A DNA stretch of 38,036 bases from positions 1 through 38,036 of the forward strand of contig JAUIIO010000031.1 of NCBI GenBank assembly GCA_030431715.1, in the 5' to 3' direction. The notes under the pieces are model-generated. The model ran no database searches and had not been told where the DNA came from. It saw nothing but the letters and a program-made list of their open reading frames with translations. Both the position numbers and the translations under genes were made by a program. The stretch comes from a bacterium. GTDB taxonomy: Bacteria; Bdellovibrionota_C; UBA2361; RFPC01. Of this stretch, positions 23,671 through 32,188 are shown in pieces. The first letter of the stretch is position 1. The number at the start of each line of letters is the position of its first letter.

Positions 23671-23700
23671 GTTAAAGAACATCGTTCTGGTGTTTTTTTC
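23671..23700 (+). terminator. Candidate intrinsic terminator
   Basis: AGAAC-ATC-GTTCT forms a short stem extended by AAAAC/GTTTT pairing around it, followed by T7 at 23693-23699. It separates the 398-residue gene from the bufferin operon. Confidence 0.45.
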
Positions 23701-23711
23701 TACTCCAATCT

Positions 23712-23736
23712 GTAACAAAATGCTCTTATATTCGTC
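23712..23736 (+). promoter_or_regulatory. Candidate ECF-type promoter of the bufferin operon
   Basis: GTAAC (23712-23716) and CGTC (23733-23736) are separated by 16 bases, the spacing and core motifs usual for extracytoplasmic-function sigma factors. Bufferin operons in other proteobacteria are often under ECF control. The proposed start would give a leader of about 75 bases. Seen by eye only. Confidence 0.35.
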
Positions 23737-23816
23737 AGACTTTGTGAGACGTGGTCAGGCTGACGTGCAGCGTGCGCCATCTCATTAGAAGAACCTTACA
23801 TACTCACAGGAGGAAT

Positions 23817-24056
23817 ATGAAGACAAATAGTAAGAAAACATTCTCAGGAATTGCAAAGCTTGCTGCTGGTACTATCGCAGGCGCAGCTCTTGTTCTTGGT
23901 ACAGGTACTGCTCTAGCAGACGATATCGAGAGCGCTAGTGGCCCCGTATTTGGCGATCACGGATGTGGTGGTGATAAAGAGTGCTCCGGTGACAAGGAAT
24001 GCTCGGGCGATAAAGAGTGTTCTGGTGATAAAGACTGCTCTGGCGATAAAGAGTAA
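23817..24056 (+). CDS. bufA: Bufferin-type RiPP precursor (BufA/HvfA-like)
   Basis: A 79-residue precursor with an ideal ribosome binding site (AGGAGG). Residues 1-34 form a signal peptide (basic MKTNSKK, hydrophobic LAAGTIAGAALVLGTGTALA, cleavage at ALA-DD). The mature peptide ends in GCGGDK followed by four near-identical [E/D]CSGDK hexapeptides, giving five regularly spaced cysteines. This matches bufferins, exported peptides whose cysteines are converted by a DUF692 oxygenase to 5-thiooxazole groups that bind copper. The next genes are the cognate DUF692 and DUF2063 proteins. Repeat number could vary by slippage because the coding DNA repeats every 18 bases. Confidence 0.88.
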   Translation: MKTNSKKTFSGIAKLAAGTIAGAALVLGTGTALADDIESASGPVFGDHGCGGDKECSGDKECSGDKECSGDKDCSGDKE

Positions 24057-24068
24057 GGGGTAATATAC

Positions 24069-24138
24069 GCCAGAGAAGCGGTGGAGTAATTCTGAGAAGA
24101 ATTTAGACGTCTCAGAATTACTCCACCGCTTCTCTGGC
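24069..24138. promoter_or_regulatory. Perfect 28-bp inverted repeat between precursor and maturase genes
   Basis: Arms 24069-24096 and 24111-24138 are exact reverse complements over 28 bases, with a 14-base loop. The left arm begins 12 bases after the precursor stop and the right arm ends 23 bases before the maturase ATG. No T-run follows, so it is not a standard terminator. As RNA it would be a very stable hairpin, able to protect the precursor transcript or reduce downstream expression. Confidence 0.8.
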
Positions 24139-24161
24139 TTGATGTTGGTGGTGAGTAAGTT

Positions 24162-25019
24162 ATGGGAAATTATTCTTTATCGGCGCTTGGTGGGGGGATT
24201 GGGCTTCGCCATGCTTATTTTCGTGAGATTATCGAGAAGAAACCTGCCTGTAACTGGTTTGAGATTATTAGTGAAGATTTTATGGATTACGGGGGGAGGG
24301 AACGGGAAAGCCTCCGGGAGATTGGAAAACACTATCCGATTATTGGCCACGGGGTATGTCTCTCTATTGGATCAACCGATCCTCTGGACATGGAATTCCT
24401 ACACAGGCTTAAAGCCTTTCTTCACGAAATAAAAAGCCCGTGGGCTTCAGATCACCTCTGCTTTACTATGGTTGATCATACCAATTTAAATGATCTCATT
24501 CCGCTTCCTTTTACGCGTGAAGCTGTTACAAATTGTGTTGAGCGATTAAAAATTATTCAGGACACTCTTGAGCTACCATTCCTGATTGAAAATGTCACCC
24601 GTTACGTAACTCTTTCTGACCGCGAGATGGGTGAAGCCGAATTTCTAAGCACGATACTTGAAGAGGCAGATTGTGGCCTCTTACTTGACGTTACAAATGT
24701 TTATCTTAACGGACAGTTCCACGGCTATGATCCTTTAGCATTTATCTCATCACTCCCCCTAAAGAGAGTTGGACAGATACACCTCGCTGGCTGGGAGCCT
24801 GCTTCTGACGGGACCATTATAGATAGTCACGACGCGCCTGTACCAGATGTTGTCTGGGACCTTTTTCGTGAAACCATTGCTCTTACAGGACCGACTTCAG
24901 TTCTTATCGAAAGAGATAAGGGATTACCTCCACTATCAGATCTCCTAAAGGAAGCCACCCAAGCCGATCAAATAATGCATGCATCTTGTAAGGACAACAA
25001 AGTACATGCCGCTGGCTAA
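24162..25019 (+). CDS. bufB: MNIO / DUF692 family bufferin maturase (BufB/HvfB-like)
   Basis: A 285-residue DUF692 protein, the multinuclear non-heme iron-dependent oxygenase family. Family signatures are present: GIGLRHAYFREI, WFEIISEDFMDYGG, GHGVCLSIGSTDPLD, SDHLCFT, LPFLIENVTRY, LLLDVTNVYLNG, IHLAGWE and DSHDAPVPDVVWDLF, ending with VLIERDKGLPPL. The His/Asp/Glu residues in these motifs coordinate the iron cluster that oxidises cysteines of the precursor. It lies in the cytoplasm and works with the DUF2063 partner encoded next, whose start overlaps its 3' end by 14 bases. Confidence 0.92.
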   Translation: MGNYSLSALGGGIGLRHAYFREIIEKKPACNWFEIISEDFMDYGGRERESLREIGKHYPIIGHGVCLSIGSTDPLDMEFLHRLKAFLHEIKSPWASDHLCFTMVDHTNLNDLIPLPFTREAVTNCVERLKIIQDTLELPFLIENVTRYVTLSDREMGEAEFLSTILEEADCGLLLDVTNVYLNGQFHGYDPLAFISSLPLKRVGQIHLAGWEPASDGTIIDSHDAPVPDVVWDLFRETIALTGPTSVLIERDKGLPPLSDLLKEATQADQIMHASCKDNKVHAAG

Positions 25020-25902
25020 TTTCTTATCTGCTGTACGAGAGCTTATTCTTGATACAGATACCTTTGCTGATAATCTTGATGATAGGGTAGCCGACTATAC
25101 CACGCGTTTTCCAGCACTGAGTCCCGAAGAAATTCAGGATCTAGCAAAAATTACTCCCGACCGCCTTAAGATATACACCTCTACAATTTTTCACGGGGAA
25201 AAGAGCACACTCCTTAATCACTTCGCCTGTAGCTTTGCCTGCCTTGCGAAGTACTGGGAGGAAGCATACAGAAGGAAATTCAGTGAAGTTGGACTGGTAC
25301 GCGCACTCCACCGGAGGTACCCGTGGGAAACAAACCAGACTATAACTCTTGCAAACAACTACGTCAGGTACGTCGCTGAGGCTTTAACAGAGATTCAGAA
25401 TGTTTGTCCGTGGATTGTAGATCTCACAAACCTTGAGCTCTTATCACTTATTACCAAACGTGAGCACTCAGACGTTGAAGCTAGGGATTCCCTGCAAGAA
25501 GATGAGCTACTACAGCTCACGGTAGAAGAGATTTTATCGCTTAAAGCTCAAATACCAGAGTATGTTCACTTTGAACAATTCTCTTATGACGTTATAGAAG
25601 TCATCAGATCGTTTCATCAGAAGAGCTCAATCGACACAGTACCTACTACTAAGAATCCAGTTTCTGCTATCTGTGGCCGCAACCAAAAACTCTATCCGCG
25701 CTGGGCCAAAACAGATATTAGGCTCCATGACTGGCTACGCGACAGACGCCAGAAAGCTCAAATAGATATCGAGGAGCTGGCCGACTTTTTCCTCAATTCT
25801 ATAGCCGATCCAGCGGACTCTGAAGAAGAGGTATTTATTCTTTTCCTGCGTACACTGACATCGTTCATCAACGCTGGTATTCTCGTCATCTCAAGGACTT
25901 AG
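25006..25902 (+). CDS. bufC: DUF2063 partner protein of the bufferin maturase (BufC/HvfC-like)
   Basis: A 298-residue protein. ATG 25006 is chosen because it overlaps the maturase stop and follows AAGGA; an upstream ATG at 24979 lies in the maturase. The N-terminal domain fits DUF2063: PDRLKIYTSTIFHGEKSTLLNHFACSFACLAKYW is the family's RL.IYR.. opening, then HRRYPWETNQTITLANNYVRYVAE. In characterised systems this protein binds the precursor leader and assists the DUF692 enzyme. The typical fourth gene (DoxX-like) is missing, leaving a three-gene operon. Confidence 0.85.
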   Translation: MPLANFLSAVRELILDTDTFADNLDDRVADYTTRFPALSPEEIQDLAKITPDRLKIYTSTIFHGEKSTLLNHFACSFACLAKYWEEAYRRKFSEVGLVRALHRRYPWETNQTITLANNYVRYVAEALTEIQNVCPWIVDLTNLELLSLITKREHSDVEARDSLQEDELLQLTVEEILSLKAQIPEYVHFEQFSYDVIEVIRSFHQKSSIDTVPTTKNPVSAICGRNQKLYPRWAKTDIRLHDWLRDRRQKAQIDIEELADFFLNSIADPADSEEEVFILFLRTLTSFINAGILVISRT

Positions 25903-25984
25903 AGGTTCAACCTCTTGCCCGTATAGTTCGCAACACTAACTCCCAAAGGCAATCCTCTCAAAGCTAATCGGACACGACATAAAG

Positions 25985-26032
25985 AATCGAGATTCGATTT
26001 GGCTTGATTTAAATGTCAAAAGCGAATTTAAT
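25985..26032 (+). promoter_or_regulatory. Candidate promoter and operator of flavoprotein-like gene
   Basis: The inverted repeat AATCGA-GAT-TCGATT (25985-25999) is followed by TTGATT (26004-26009), 17 bases and TTTAAT (26027-26032). A good ribosome binding site (AAGGA) precedes the ATG at 26062. The 159-base gap otherwise shows only a short palindrome AGAGGTTCAACCTCT at 25901. Confidence 0.35.
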
Positions 26033-26061
26033 ATTATTGTAGTATTTATAAGGAAAATGTC

Positions 26062-28521
26062 ATGAGTAGTTGCGACATTAACCCGGAAAGTGTGCTTCAG
26101 CATACCGTTCCTGCCAGAACAGACACCGATACATGTATCACAGACGCCGATGCGGACATCAACGGTAAGAACATTAACCGTGCGCCTGAGAAATCTCTCG
26201 AATTTGAAATCCTCTATGACAAGCTTGAACGTCCCGCGTTTAAAGCGCTTTATGCTTACATAAAGTCAGATCCAAGGCTCCGCACCCTGCGCAGTGACTT
26301 TTATGCGCAGCGTTCAGATCTCCTAGACCCAGGCTTTGATAGTGACCACACAATCAGCCTGTGCGACCATCCTTATAGAAGAGTACAGGGGCTACTTGTA
26401 AATATCTGTCTTGCTGCTCGTGATGAAACGCTTCGGCCAATGTTAGAGCATGCCATTGATTTTGAGGCCGCACGTGACTCAAAGCGACTCAAACAAGATC
26501 TCTTTAGTGGGAAACAACACCACATTCCTGTTTTACTGACTGGGGCCGGCGCGCATGCCGCCATTTTCAACTCAGCATATACCTCAGCATTTCCAAACTC
26601 GCCCTCAGTAACGATTGAAAGAACATCGAAGCTTGGTGGCCAATTTCGAAAATATGGGGCTCCTGTTATCCGTATGAACACAGAGAGCGCACCTATCCGA
26701 CAGGATAAAGTAGGATCAATTGATCGTGATGATTTTAACAGTCTTGGAGCGGACGCCATACTTCAGCTCAACCAGCTCACTGGAGATTTATTTCCTACTA
26801 ATATGGACGTAGGACTCGCTATTGCTCTAAATCAATACTTACGTTCCTATACTGTACTTAGTGTCGAAACCATTGAGAGCGAGCCAGATCCCGATGCTAG
26901 CTTCTCTACAATCACCCTAGAAGACGTTGAAACAGGTGACCGCGCGGTACATACGACTGGAGTTGATATTCTGGTACCGGGCCTTGGAGAAGACCGTCGA
27001 GGTTACCGAAATGCCGATGACAAAAGTGCTGAAGCAATTGAAAAAAACTACGAGCTGGAACTAAAGGAGAGATATTACTTCACCTACGGTGAATTCCTTA
27101 CGCTCTGCGGAAGTCTTTCAGGAACGATTTCGAGAACGTTTTTCTCAAACAAAACAATCATTGTTGAAGGGGGAGGGCACTCAGCTCTCACTGCAATTGA
27201 GAGAATCACTGGAATCTTTAACGACGTAGACGACTATTCAGTAAGCTCCATATCGGGCCCCAGACAGATTCACCTTGTTGGTTCTAAGTACGCCACTGCG
27301 CACCAGCTTCAAAGTGAAGAGATGGGGAGATACGGCCAAGTATCAAGACTCTTCCCGCAATTTGATGGTGATTTGAACTCACTCGTAAATCCTATCTGTG
27401 GAAACTATGCATATCAGCTTCGTAAATCTGACACAGACGTCACTCTTCTTCACGGATCTAAAATGCTTTCCCAAAAGGATAACTACTCAGTAGAAGAACT
27501 CACTGAGCTACAGGGCGATATCGTTGTTTCAACTACAGGGTTTGATCCTGTTGCAGAAAAAATTCTAGCCGGTGAGCAAGCTAGAAACTACGGCAAGCGT
27601 GCTCGTTTGCTCTTAACCAGTGAAGAGAACTCATCGACTGGACAGGACGGCACGATACTCTGCGACAGTGAAGAGATGGAGCTACAAGCAGAAGCAGCCC
27701 TGCAGATATCCGAGTGTACATTTAAGTGCGTGGACGGCGAAGCTTATACGTTTAAGAAGGAGGGAGACGTATGGCTGGTCTGTGATTGCGACAACGACGG
27801 TATTCCTGATATGGAAACGGCTGTGAATATGAATGATGAACAGCTCCAATCTTACATCCATTTAAAACGGCCTCCAATTGAAATTCTCTATCCGGCGTGG
27901 GACGGCAGTGCTAAGACTTTACCACCTATTATTTGCAATGAGACAAAGGATATCATTGGTCGGTACGGCTTTCGAAACGATACACTTATTGCCGGACCAG
28001 CATCTGCTCCAGTAGTGGGTGAGTATCACGCTAAGCGAGAGAAACTCTATGGCTCTCCCATGAATAAAGTCTCAATTAGCGCCAGCAGACGTGCTACTTG
28101 GCTCCTTGGAAAGATGGTTGCGAATCGAGGACGAGCAGATCAGGCGACATTCCCAATCATCGATAGAACGTCACGTTATAATCCAGAAAACTTATCAATG
28201 CCTATACGAGACTCGCAAGCATTGGAACCACAGCTCAAGTACTCACTCTTAAGAGCTGCGTATGAGTATCAACCTGAGAGCACAACTATGGACGATGTTC
28301 GAGTTACCCTTGTCGGCAACGGCGATACATTCACGGTAAGGACGAATAGGGTACTTAAACCAAATGAATATGACTACCTGTATGCTCTCCTCTCAGATCC
28401 ATCCGTATCACAGATAGGTGAGCAAATAGTAAGCAGGGGTAATCCGTTTGGATATACAGAGATGAGTTTTCCGGTAACAATTAAGGAACTTACTTCAGCA
28501 AACAGAAAATTAATGATTTAA
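26062..28521 (+). CDS. Large FAD/NAD(P)-binding oxidoreductase-like protein
   Basis: An 819-residue protein of no precisely recognised family. A first Rossmann motif lies near residues 156-170 (PVLLTGAGAHAAIF, GxGxxA), followed by VTIERTSKLGGQFRKYG, the E...LGG pattern of FAD-binding monooxygenase-like proteins. A second nucleotide site is near 366-380 (TIIVEGGGHSALTAIERI), and VSTTGFDP near 490 resembles the ATG-like motif of flavoprotein monooxygenases. An unusual CDCDNDGIPDMETA near 575 looks like a Ca2+-binding DxDxDGxxD loop, as in TSP3 repeats. There is no signal peptide. It converges on the flagellin cluster with a 5-base gap. Confidence 0.65.
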   Translation: MSSCDINPESVLQHTVPARTDTDTCITDADADINGKNINRAPEKSLEFEILYDKLERPAFKALYAYIKSDPRLRTLRSDFYAQRSDLLDPGFDSDHTISLCDHPYRRVQGLLVNICLAARDETLRPMLEHAIDFEAARDSKRLKQDLFSGKQHHIPVLLTGAGAHAAIFNSAYTSAFPNSPSVTIERTSKLGGQFRKYGAPVIRMNTESAPIRQDKVGSIDRDDFNSLGADAILQLNQLTGDLFPTNMDVGLAIALNQYLRSYTVLSVETIESEPDPDASFSTITLEDVETGDRAVHTTGVDILVPGLGEDRRGYRNADDKSAEAIEKNYELELKERYYFTYGEFLTLCGSLSGTISRTFFSNKTIIVEGGGHSALTAIERITGIFNDVDDYSVSSISGPRQIHLVGSKYATAHQLQSEEMGRYGQVSRLFPQFDGDLNSLVNPICGNYAYQLRKSDTDVTLLHGSKMLSQKDNYSVEELTELQGDIVVSTTGFDPVAEKILAGEQARNYGKRARLLLTSEENSSTGQDGTILCDSEEMELQAEAALQISECTFKCVDGEAYTFKKEGDVWLVCDCDNDGIPDMETAVNMNDEQLQSYIHLKRPPIEILYPAWDGSAKTLPPIICNETKDIIGRYGFRNDTLIAGPASAPVVGEYHAKREKLYGSPMNKVSISASRRATWLLGKMVANRGRADQATFPIIDRTSRYNPENLSMPIRDSQALEPQLKYSLLRAAYEYQPESTTMDDVRVTLVGNGDTFTVRTNRVLKPNEYDYLYALLSDPSVSQIGEQIVSRGNPFGYTEMSFPVTIKELTSANRKLMI

Positions 28522-28526
28522 TCTGT

Positions 28527-30353
28527 TCAGGAATCAGCCTGCAATAGTCTAAGAGCTAGAGCAGGTTGCTGATTCGCCTGCGCAAGGATTGCACTTGAAG
28601 CCTGCTGTAAAATATTGAGCCTAACTAAATTGGCTGATTCCGCAGCGATATCAGCATCGCGGATTCTTGATTCAGCAACTGCAAAGTTTTCTTTTGAAAC
28701 AGAGAGGACATTCTGAGCAACATTTATTCGAGCCATATAGGACCCGATCTCACCGCGTTGAGAGGCGAGCTGGTCAAGTTTCTGTTGAAATAATGGCAGT
28801 GCCTGACGGGCGCCTGATTGAGAGGACAGTGAAAAATCAAGAAGTGAGGCAACACCTGCAACTGTATTTGCAGACGCCAGCCCAAAGGTCAGGGTGGCAC
28901 CACCAGTGAGTACATCTATCACGCCATCGCTATCAAAATCTCCAACGTGAATCTTTTCTGCTTGAGTTAACGCAAATGTCGATTCTGCCTCAAAATTTCC
29001 GCCTCCGGTACCGAGTAAAATTGAGAAACCACCTGAACCACTTGAAATAAGATCCATTATTCCATCACTATTTACATCTCTTGCTTCAGCATCCAATGAA
29101 TATGTTGGGCTAAGGGTAATGACACTTCCAAATGTTCCATCTCCATTCCCCATAAAGAGTAGCAAACCACCATTCGTAGCAGAATATACATCCAGATTGC
29201 CATCTCCATTTAAATCGGCGAAATCTGAAGAGGTTGCCTGAGCAAGTCCTTGAAGAAAATTATCTGCACCAAATGTGCCATCTCCATTAGAGAGCCGGAC
29301 ACTCGTGCTTCCAACCTGCCAGCTATTAACCGTATCTTCAAAACCATCGCCATTAATATCCGCAAAGGAAACATTTGCTACACTGCCGGCGGTATATGAA
29401 CTGGTCTCTGTAAATGTACCATCGCCATTTCCTAGAAAGATATGCACAAAGTTTGTGTTGTGTGTAACTGCGAGATCAACATTACCATCGCCATTCACAT
29501 CACCAGTAGATACAAATCCTGCATTTGTACTTGTTGTTGCAAACGTCTGTATTCCCTGAAATGTACCATCACCATTACCAAATTGAACGTAAAATTCCGT
29601 ACCTCCATTGGTGAACACGGCATCAAGGTTCCCATCATTATTAAAATCAGCCAGTGTATTATGCTTTGCAAAGGCAGTATCTCCATTCAGATCTGCTCCT
29701 TGCGTAAATGTTCCATTGCCAGTACCTAGATACATATGTAAACCTGTTGTATCAGATATTAAGAGATCTATATTTCCATCATTATTCGCATCTCCAATTG
29801 AACTCGCTCCACTTAGAGCAGAGAGGACACTTTGCTCATTTTCAAAACTACCTGTACCGATGGCTCCGCCAACAGATGCTGAAATAACTGCATTTGCACC
29901 TGTTCCTGCTTGTAAATGAATGTTTGGTTGATCACCGGTAAACACCTTGATGCTGTTAAATTCAGTAGTACGAGCGATGCGTGAATATTCGAGAGAAAGA
30001 GACTGCGCTTCTTCATTGAGCGCTGCGCGCTGTGTGTTACCAAGAACGCCGTTAGCCGACTGTTCAGCTAACTCCTGAAGTCTTACTACGATACTCGAGA
30101 GGTTTTCGATGGCAGAGTCGGCGATGCTCAGAATAGAGATACCATCACTTAAGTTTCGAATTGCCTGAGCGTAGACTCTCTGGTCTGTTCGCAGAGAATC
30201 AGCGATGGCAAGACCTGCGGCGTCATCAGAAGCACGGTTAATACGCTGGCCAGAGCTTAAACGCTCAAATACCGTACTAAGTTCATTACTCGTTTTCCCA
30301 AGCTGTCGCTGCGAGCGAAGACTGGATATATTGAGTCCTAAGGTCACCGTCAT
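28527..30353 (-). CDS. Flagellin with seven-bladed FG-GAP propeller insert (third of three)
   Basis: A 608-residue flagellin. Residues 1-170 are the conserved N-terminal D0/D1 helices (TLGLNISSLRSQRQLG, ERLSSGQRINRASDDAAGLAIADSL, RLQELAEQSANG), and the last 100 residues are the C-terminal D1/D0 (AESRIRDADIAAESANLVRL, ending ALALRLLQADS). The central 185-510 holds seven DxNxDGxxD calcium sites (DANNDGNID through DFDSDGVID), usually followed by GNGDGTF, the FG-GAP/VCBS pattern of a seven-bladed propeller. Its ATG overlaps the previous gene's stop, with AGGAGG upstream. Unlike its neighbours it ends LQADS, with no Shine-Dalgarno sequence. Flagellins are exported by the flagellar type III apparatus and polymerise into the filament. 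Confidence 0.93.
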   Translation of the reverse strand: MTVTLGLNISSLRSQRQLGKTSNELSTVFERLSSGQRINRASDDAAGLAIADSLRTDQRVYAQAIRNLSDGISILSIADSAIENLSSIVVRLQELAEQSANGVLGNTQRAALNEEAQSLSLEYSRIARTTEFNSIKVFTGDQPNIHLQAGTGANAVISASVGGAIGTGSFENEQSVLSALSGASSIGDANNDGNIDLLISDTTGLHMYLGTGNGTFTQGADLNGDTAFAKHNTLADFNNDGNLDAVFTNGGTEFYVQFGNGDGTFQGIQTFATTSTNAGFVSTGDVNGDGNVDLAVTHNTNFVHIFLGNGDGTFTETSSYTAGSVANVSFADINGDGFEDTVNSWQVGSTSVRLSNGDGTFGADNFLQGLAQATSSDFADLNGDGNLDVYSATNGGLLLFMGNGDGTFGSVITLSPTYSLDAEARDVNSDGIMDLISSGSGGFSILLGTGGGNFEAESTFALTQAEKIHVGDFDSDGVIDVLTGGATLTFGLASANTVAGVASLLDFSLSSQSGARQALPLFQQKLDQLASQRGEIGSYMARINVAQNVLSVSKENFAVAESRIRDADIAAESANLVRLNILQQASSAILAQANQQPALALRLLQADS

Positions 30354-32188
30354 GAGGCACCTCCTAGGAGTCTAAGGGCTAGGGCAGGTTGCTGGTTAGC
30401 TTGGGCAAGGACTGCGGCTGAAGCTTGTTGTAAGATATTGAGTCTTACTAATCGGCTAGATTCAAAAGCAATATCAGCATCACGAATACGTGATTCTGCC
30501 GCCTGAAAATTCTCCTTAGCCGCAGAAAGGGCGCTTGTCGCAGATTCAATACGAGAGAGGTGAGCTCCTATTTCACTTCTTTGACTGCTAAGTTGCGTGA
30601 GTTTGTTCTGAAAGACAGGAAGCGCTCGTAATGCATCACCTCTGATAGCAAGGCTAAATTCAAGTAGAGGGCTTACCCCATCAACAGAGGAACCAACTAC
30701 AAGGGTAAGATCAGAACCACCGGTTAATACGTCATAAACTCCGTCATTGTTAAAATCACCAAGTTCTCTATCCCCAACGAATCCATCCGAAACTACTCCA
30801 TATGGCTGTAAAGTATACTGTCCATTTTCATCACCAAGCGCAACTTCATAAGATGCGCCACCACTGAAAAATAAATCAGTTATCCCATCTCCATTAAAAT
30901 CACGAGCATCAATATCACCACCAAAAAGCACGTCTGTGCCGACAAGAGTCTGTTGAAAAGATCCAGATCCATCTCCTAAGTAAAGATTTAGAGTTGATGT
31001 CGCTGTATCAAGAAAGATAAAATCATCATTTCCATCACCGTTTGCATCAAAAACTTCCAGACCATCTAGTGTAGTAGAAACGCCAGTATCTGTAAAAGTG
31101 GTATTAAAGGTACCATCACCATTCCCGTAGTATATGCCAACACCACCAGCTTCATAAGAGGCTATTAAGTCAGTGACTCCATCACTATTAAAATCACCAA
31201 ATCTAAAATCATCATCTAAAACCGTTGTGAAAGTCTGAACTAAGGCAAACGTACCATCACCAGCACCAAGTTGTATGGAATAGCGGTCAGAACCACGTGT
31301 AAAAATATCAAGATTCCCATCATGGTTGAGATCGAGGAGCTCCGATTCAACGTGTGGAGTGCCAACAGAGGAAGTTATGCCTGCACCAAATGTACCATCT
31401 CCATTTCCAAGATACGTGTAATAGCCCACTAGAGCTTCACCAACAATGTCAAGATTTCCATCATTATTGACATCTCCGATATAAACACCATCTTCTAATG
31501 TAACATCACCAACAGTGCGTGAAGACTGAAAGGTACCATCACCATTGCCAAGAGCAATCTGAAAGCCGCTTACAAGTGAGGAGTAAACGATATCTAAATT
31601 GCCGTCGTTATTAATATCAGCACTATCGAGCCCATAAGTATCAACGGCAACAGAAGTACGAAAAATGTTCTCAGGCTCAAATGCGCCTGTACCTATTGCA
31701 CCTCCCACACCAAGAGAAAGCACCGCATTAGAGCCTACGCCTGCCTGAAGATTAACACTTGTGGTGTCTCCGTTAAAAAGCTTCTGTCCATTGAATTCAA
31801 CAGACTGCGATATTCTTCTAAATTCATTGCTTAGGGACTGAGCTTCTGCATCAAGTGCTAACCTCTGTGAGTCGCCGTATACACCATTTGCAGACTGCTC
31901 GGCTAACTCTTGGAGTCTTACAAGTATTGAAGAGAGATTTTCGAGAGACGAATCAGCTATGTTGAGAAGAGAGATACCATCATTTAGGTTCCTTACCCCC
32001 TGACCGTAGACTCGCGCATCGACATTTAATGAATCTGCAATGGCAAGCCCAGCTGCATCATCTGATGCACGGTTAATCCGCTGCCCGGAACTTAGACGTT
32101 CAAACACCGTAGAGAGTTGCTCACTCGCGTTTCCGAGTTGTCGTTGCGAGCGGAGACTTGATATATTCAGTCCTAAGGTTACCGTCAT
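30350..32188 (-). CDS. Flagellin with seven-bladed FG-GAP propeller insert (second of three)
   Basis: A 612-residue flagellin with intact terminal domains (residues 1-170 and about 515-612) and a central propeller from about 180 to 505. The seven calcium-site motifs are DINNDGNLD (191), DVNNDGNLD, DLNHDGNLD, DFNSDGVTD, DANGDGNDD, DFNGDGITD and DFNNDGVYD (478). The fourth to sixth blades show the most divergent GDGTF ends (GDGSGSF, GDENGQY). Start and stop overlap the neighbours by ATGA. The final codons LLGGAS contain AGGAGG, the ribosome binding site for the next flagellin. The last 48 residues are identical to those of the first flagellin while the propellers differ, suggesting gene conversion. 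Confidence 0.93.
   Translation of the reverse strand: MTVTLGLNISSLRSQRQLGNASEQLSTVFERLSSGQRINRASDDAAGLAIADSLNVDARVYGQGVRNLNDGISLLNIADSSLENLSSILVRLQELAEQSANGVYGDSQRLALDAEAQSLSNEFRRISQSVEFNGQKLFNGDTTSVNLQAGVGSNAVLSLGVGGAIGTGAFEPENIFRTSVAVDTYGLDSADINNDGNLDIVYSSLVSGFQIALGNGDGTFQSSRTVGDVTLEDGVYIGDVNNDGNLDIVGEALVGYYTYLGNGDGTFGAGITSSVGTPHVESELLDLNHDGNLDIFTRGSDRYSIQLGAGDGTFALVQTFTTVLDDDFRFGDFNSDGVTDLIASYEAGGVGIYYGNGDGTFNTTFTDTGVSTTLDGLEVFDANGDGNDDFIFLDTATSTLNLYLGDGSGSFQQTLVGTDVLFGGDIDARDFNGDGITDLFFSGGASYEVALGDENGQYTLQPYGVVSDGFVGDRELGDFNNDGVYDVLTGGSDLTLVVGSSVDGVSPLLEFSLAIRGDALRALPVFQNKLTQLSSQRSEIGAHLSRIESATSALSAAKENFQAAESRIRDADIAFESSRLVRLNILQQASAAVLAQANQQPALALRLLGGAS

Noticed and set aside
23965..24056. 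18-bp tandem repeats as a non-coding repeat array
   Set aside because: They lie in frame within the bufferin precursor and encode the [E/D]CSGDK units.
24139..24432. 97-codon + strand ORF over the start of the maturase gene
   Set aside because: It is out of frame with the DUF692 gene, which has full family motifs over the same DNA.
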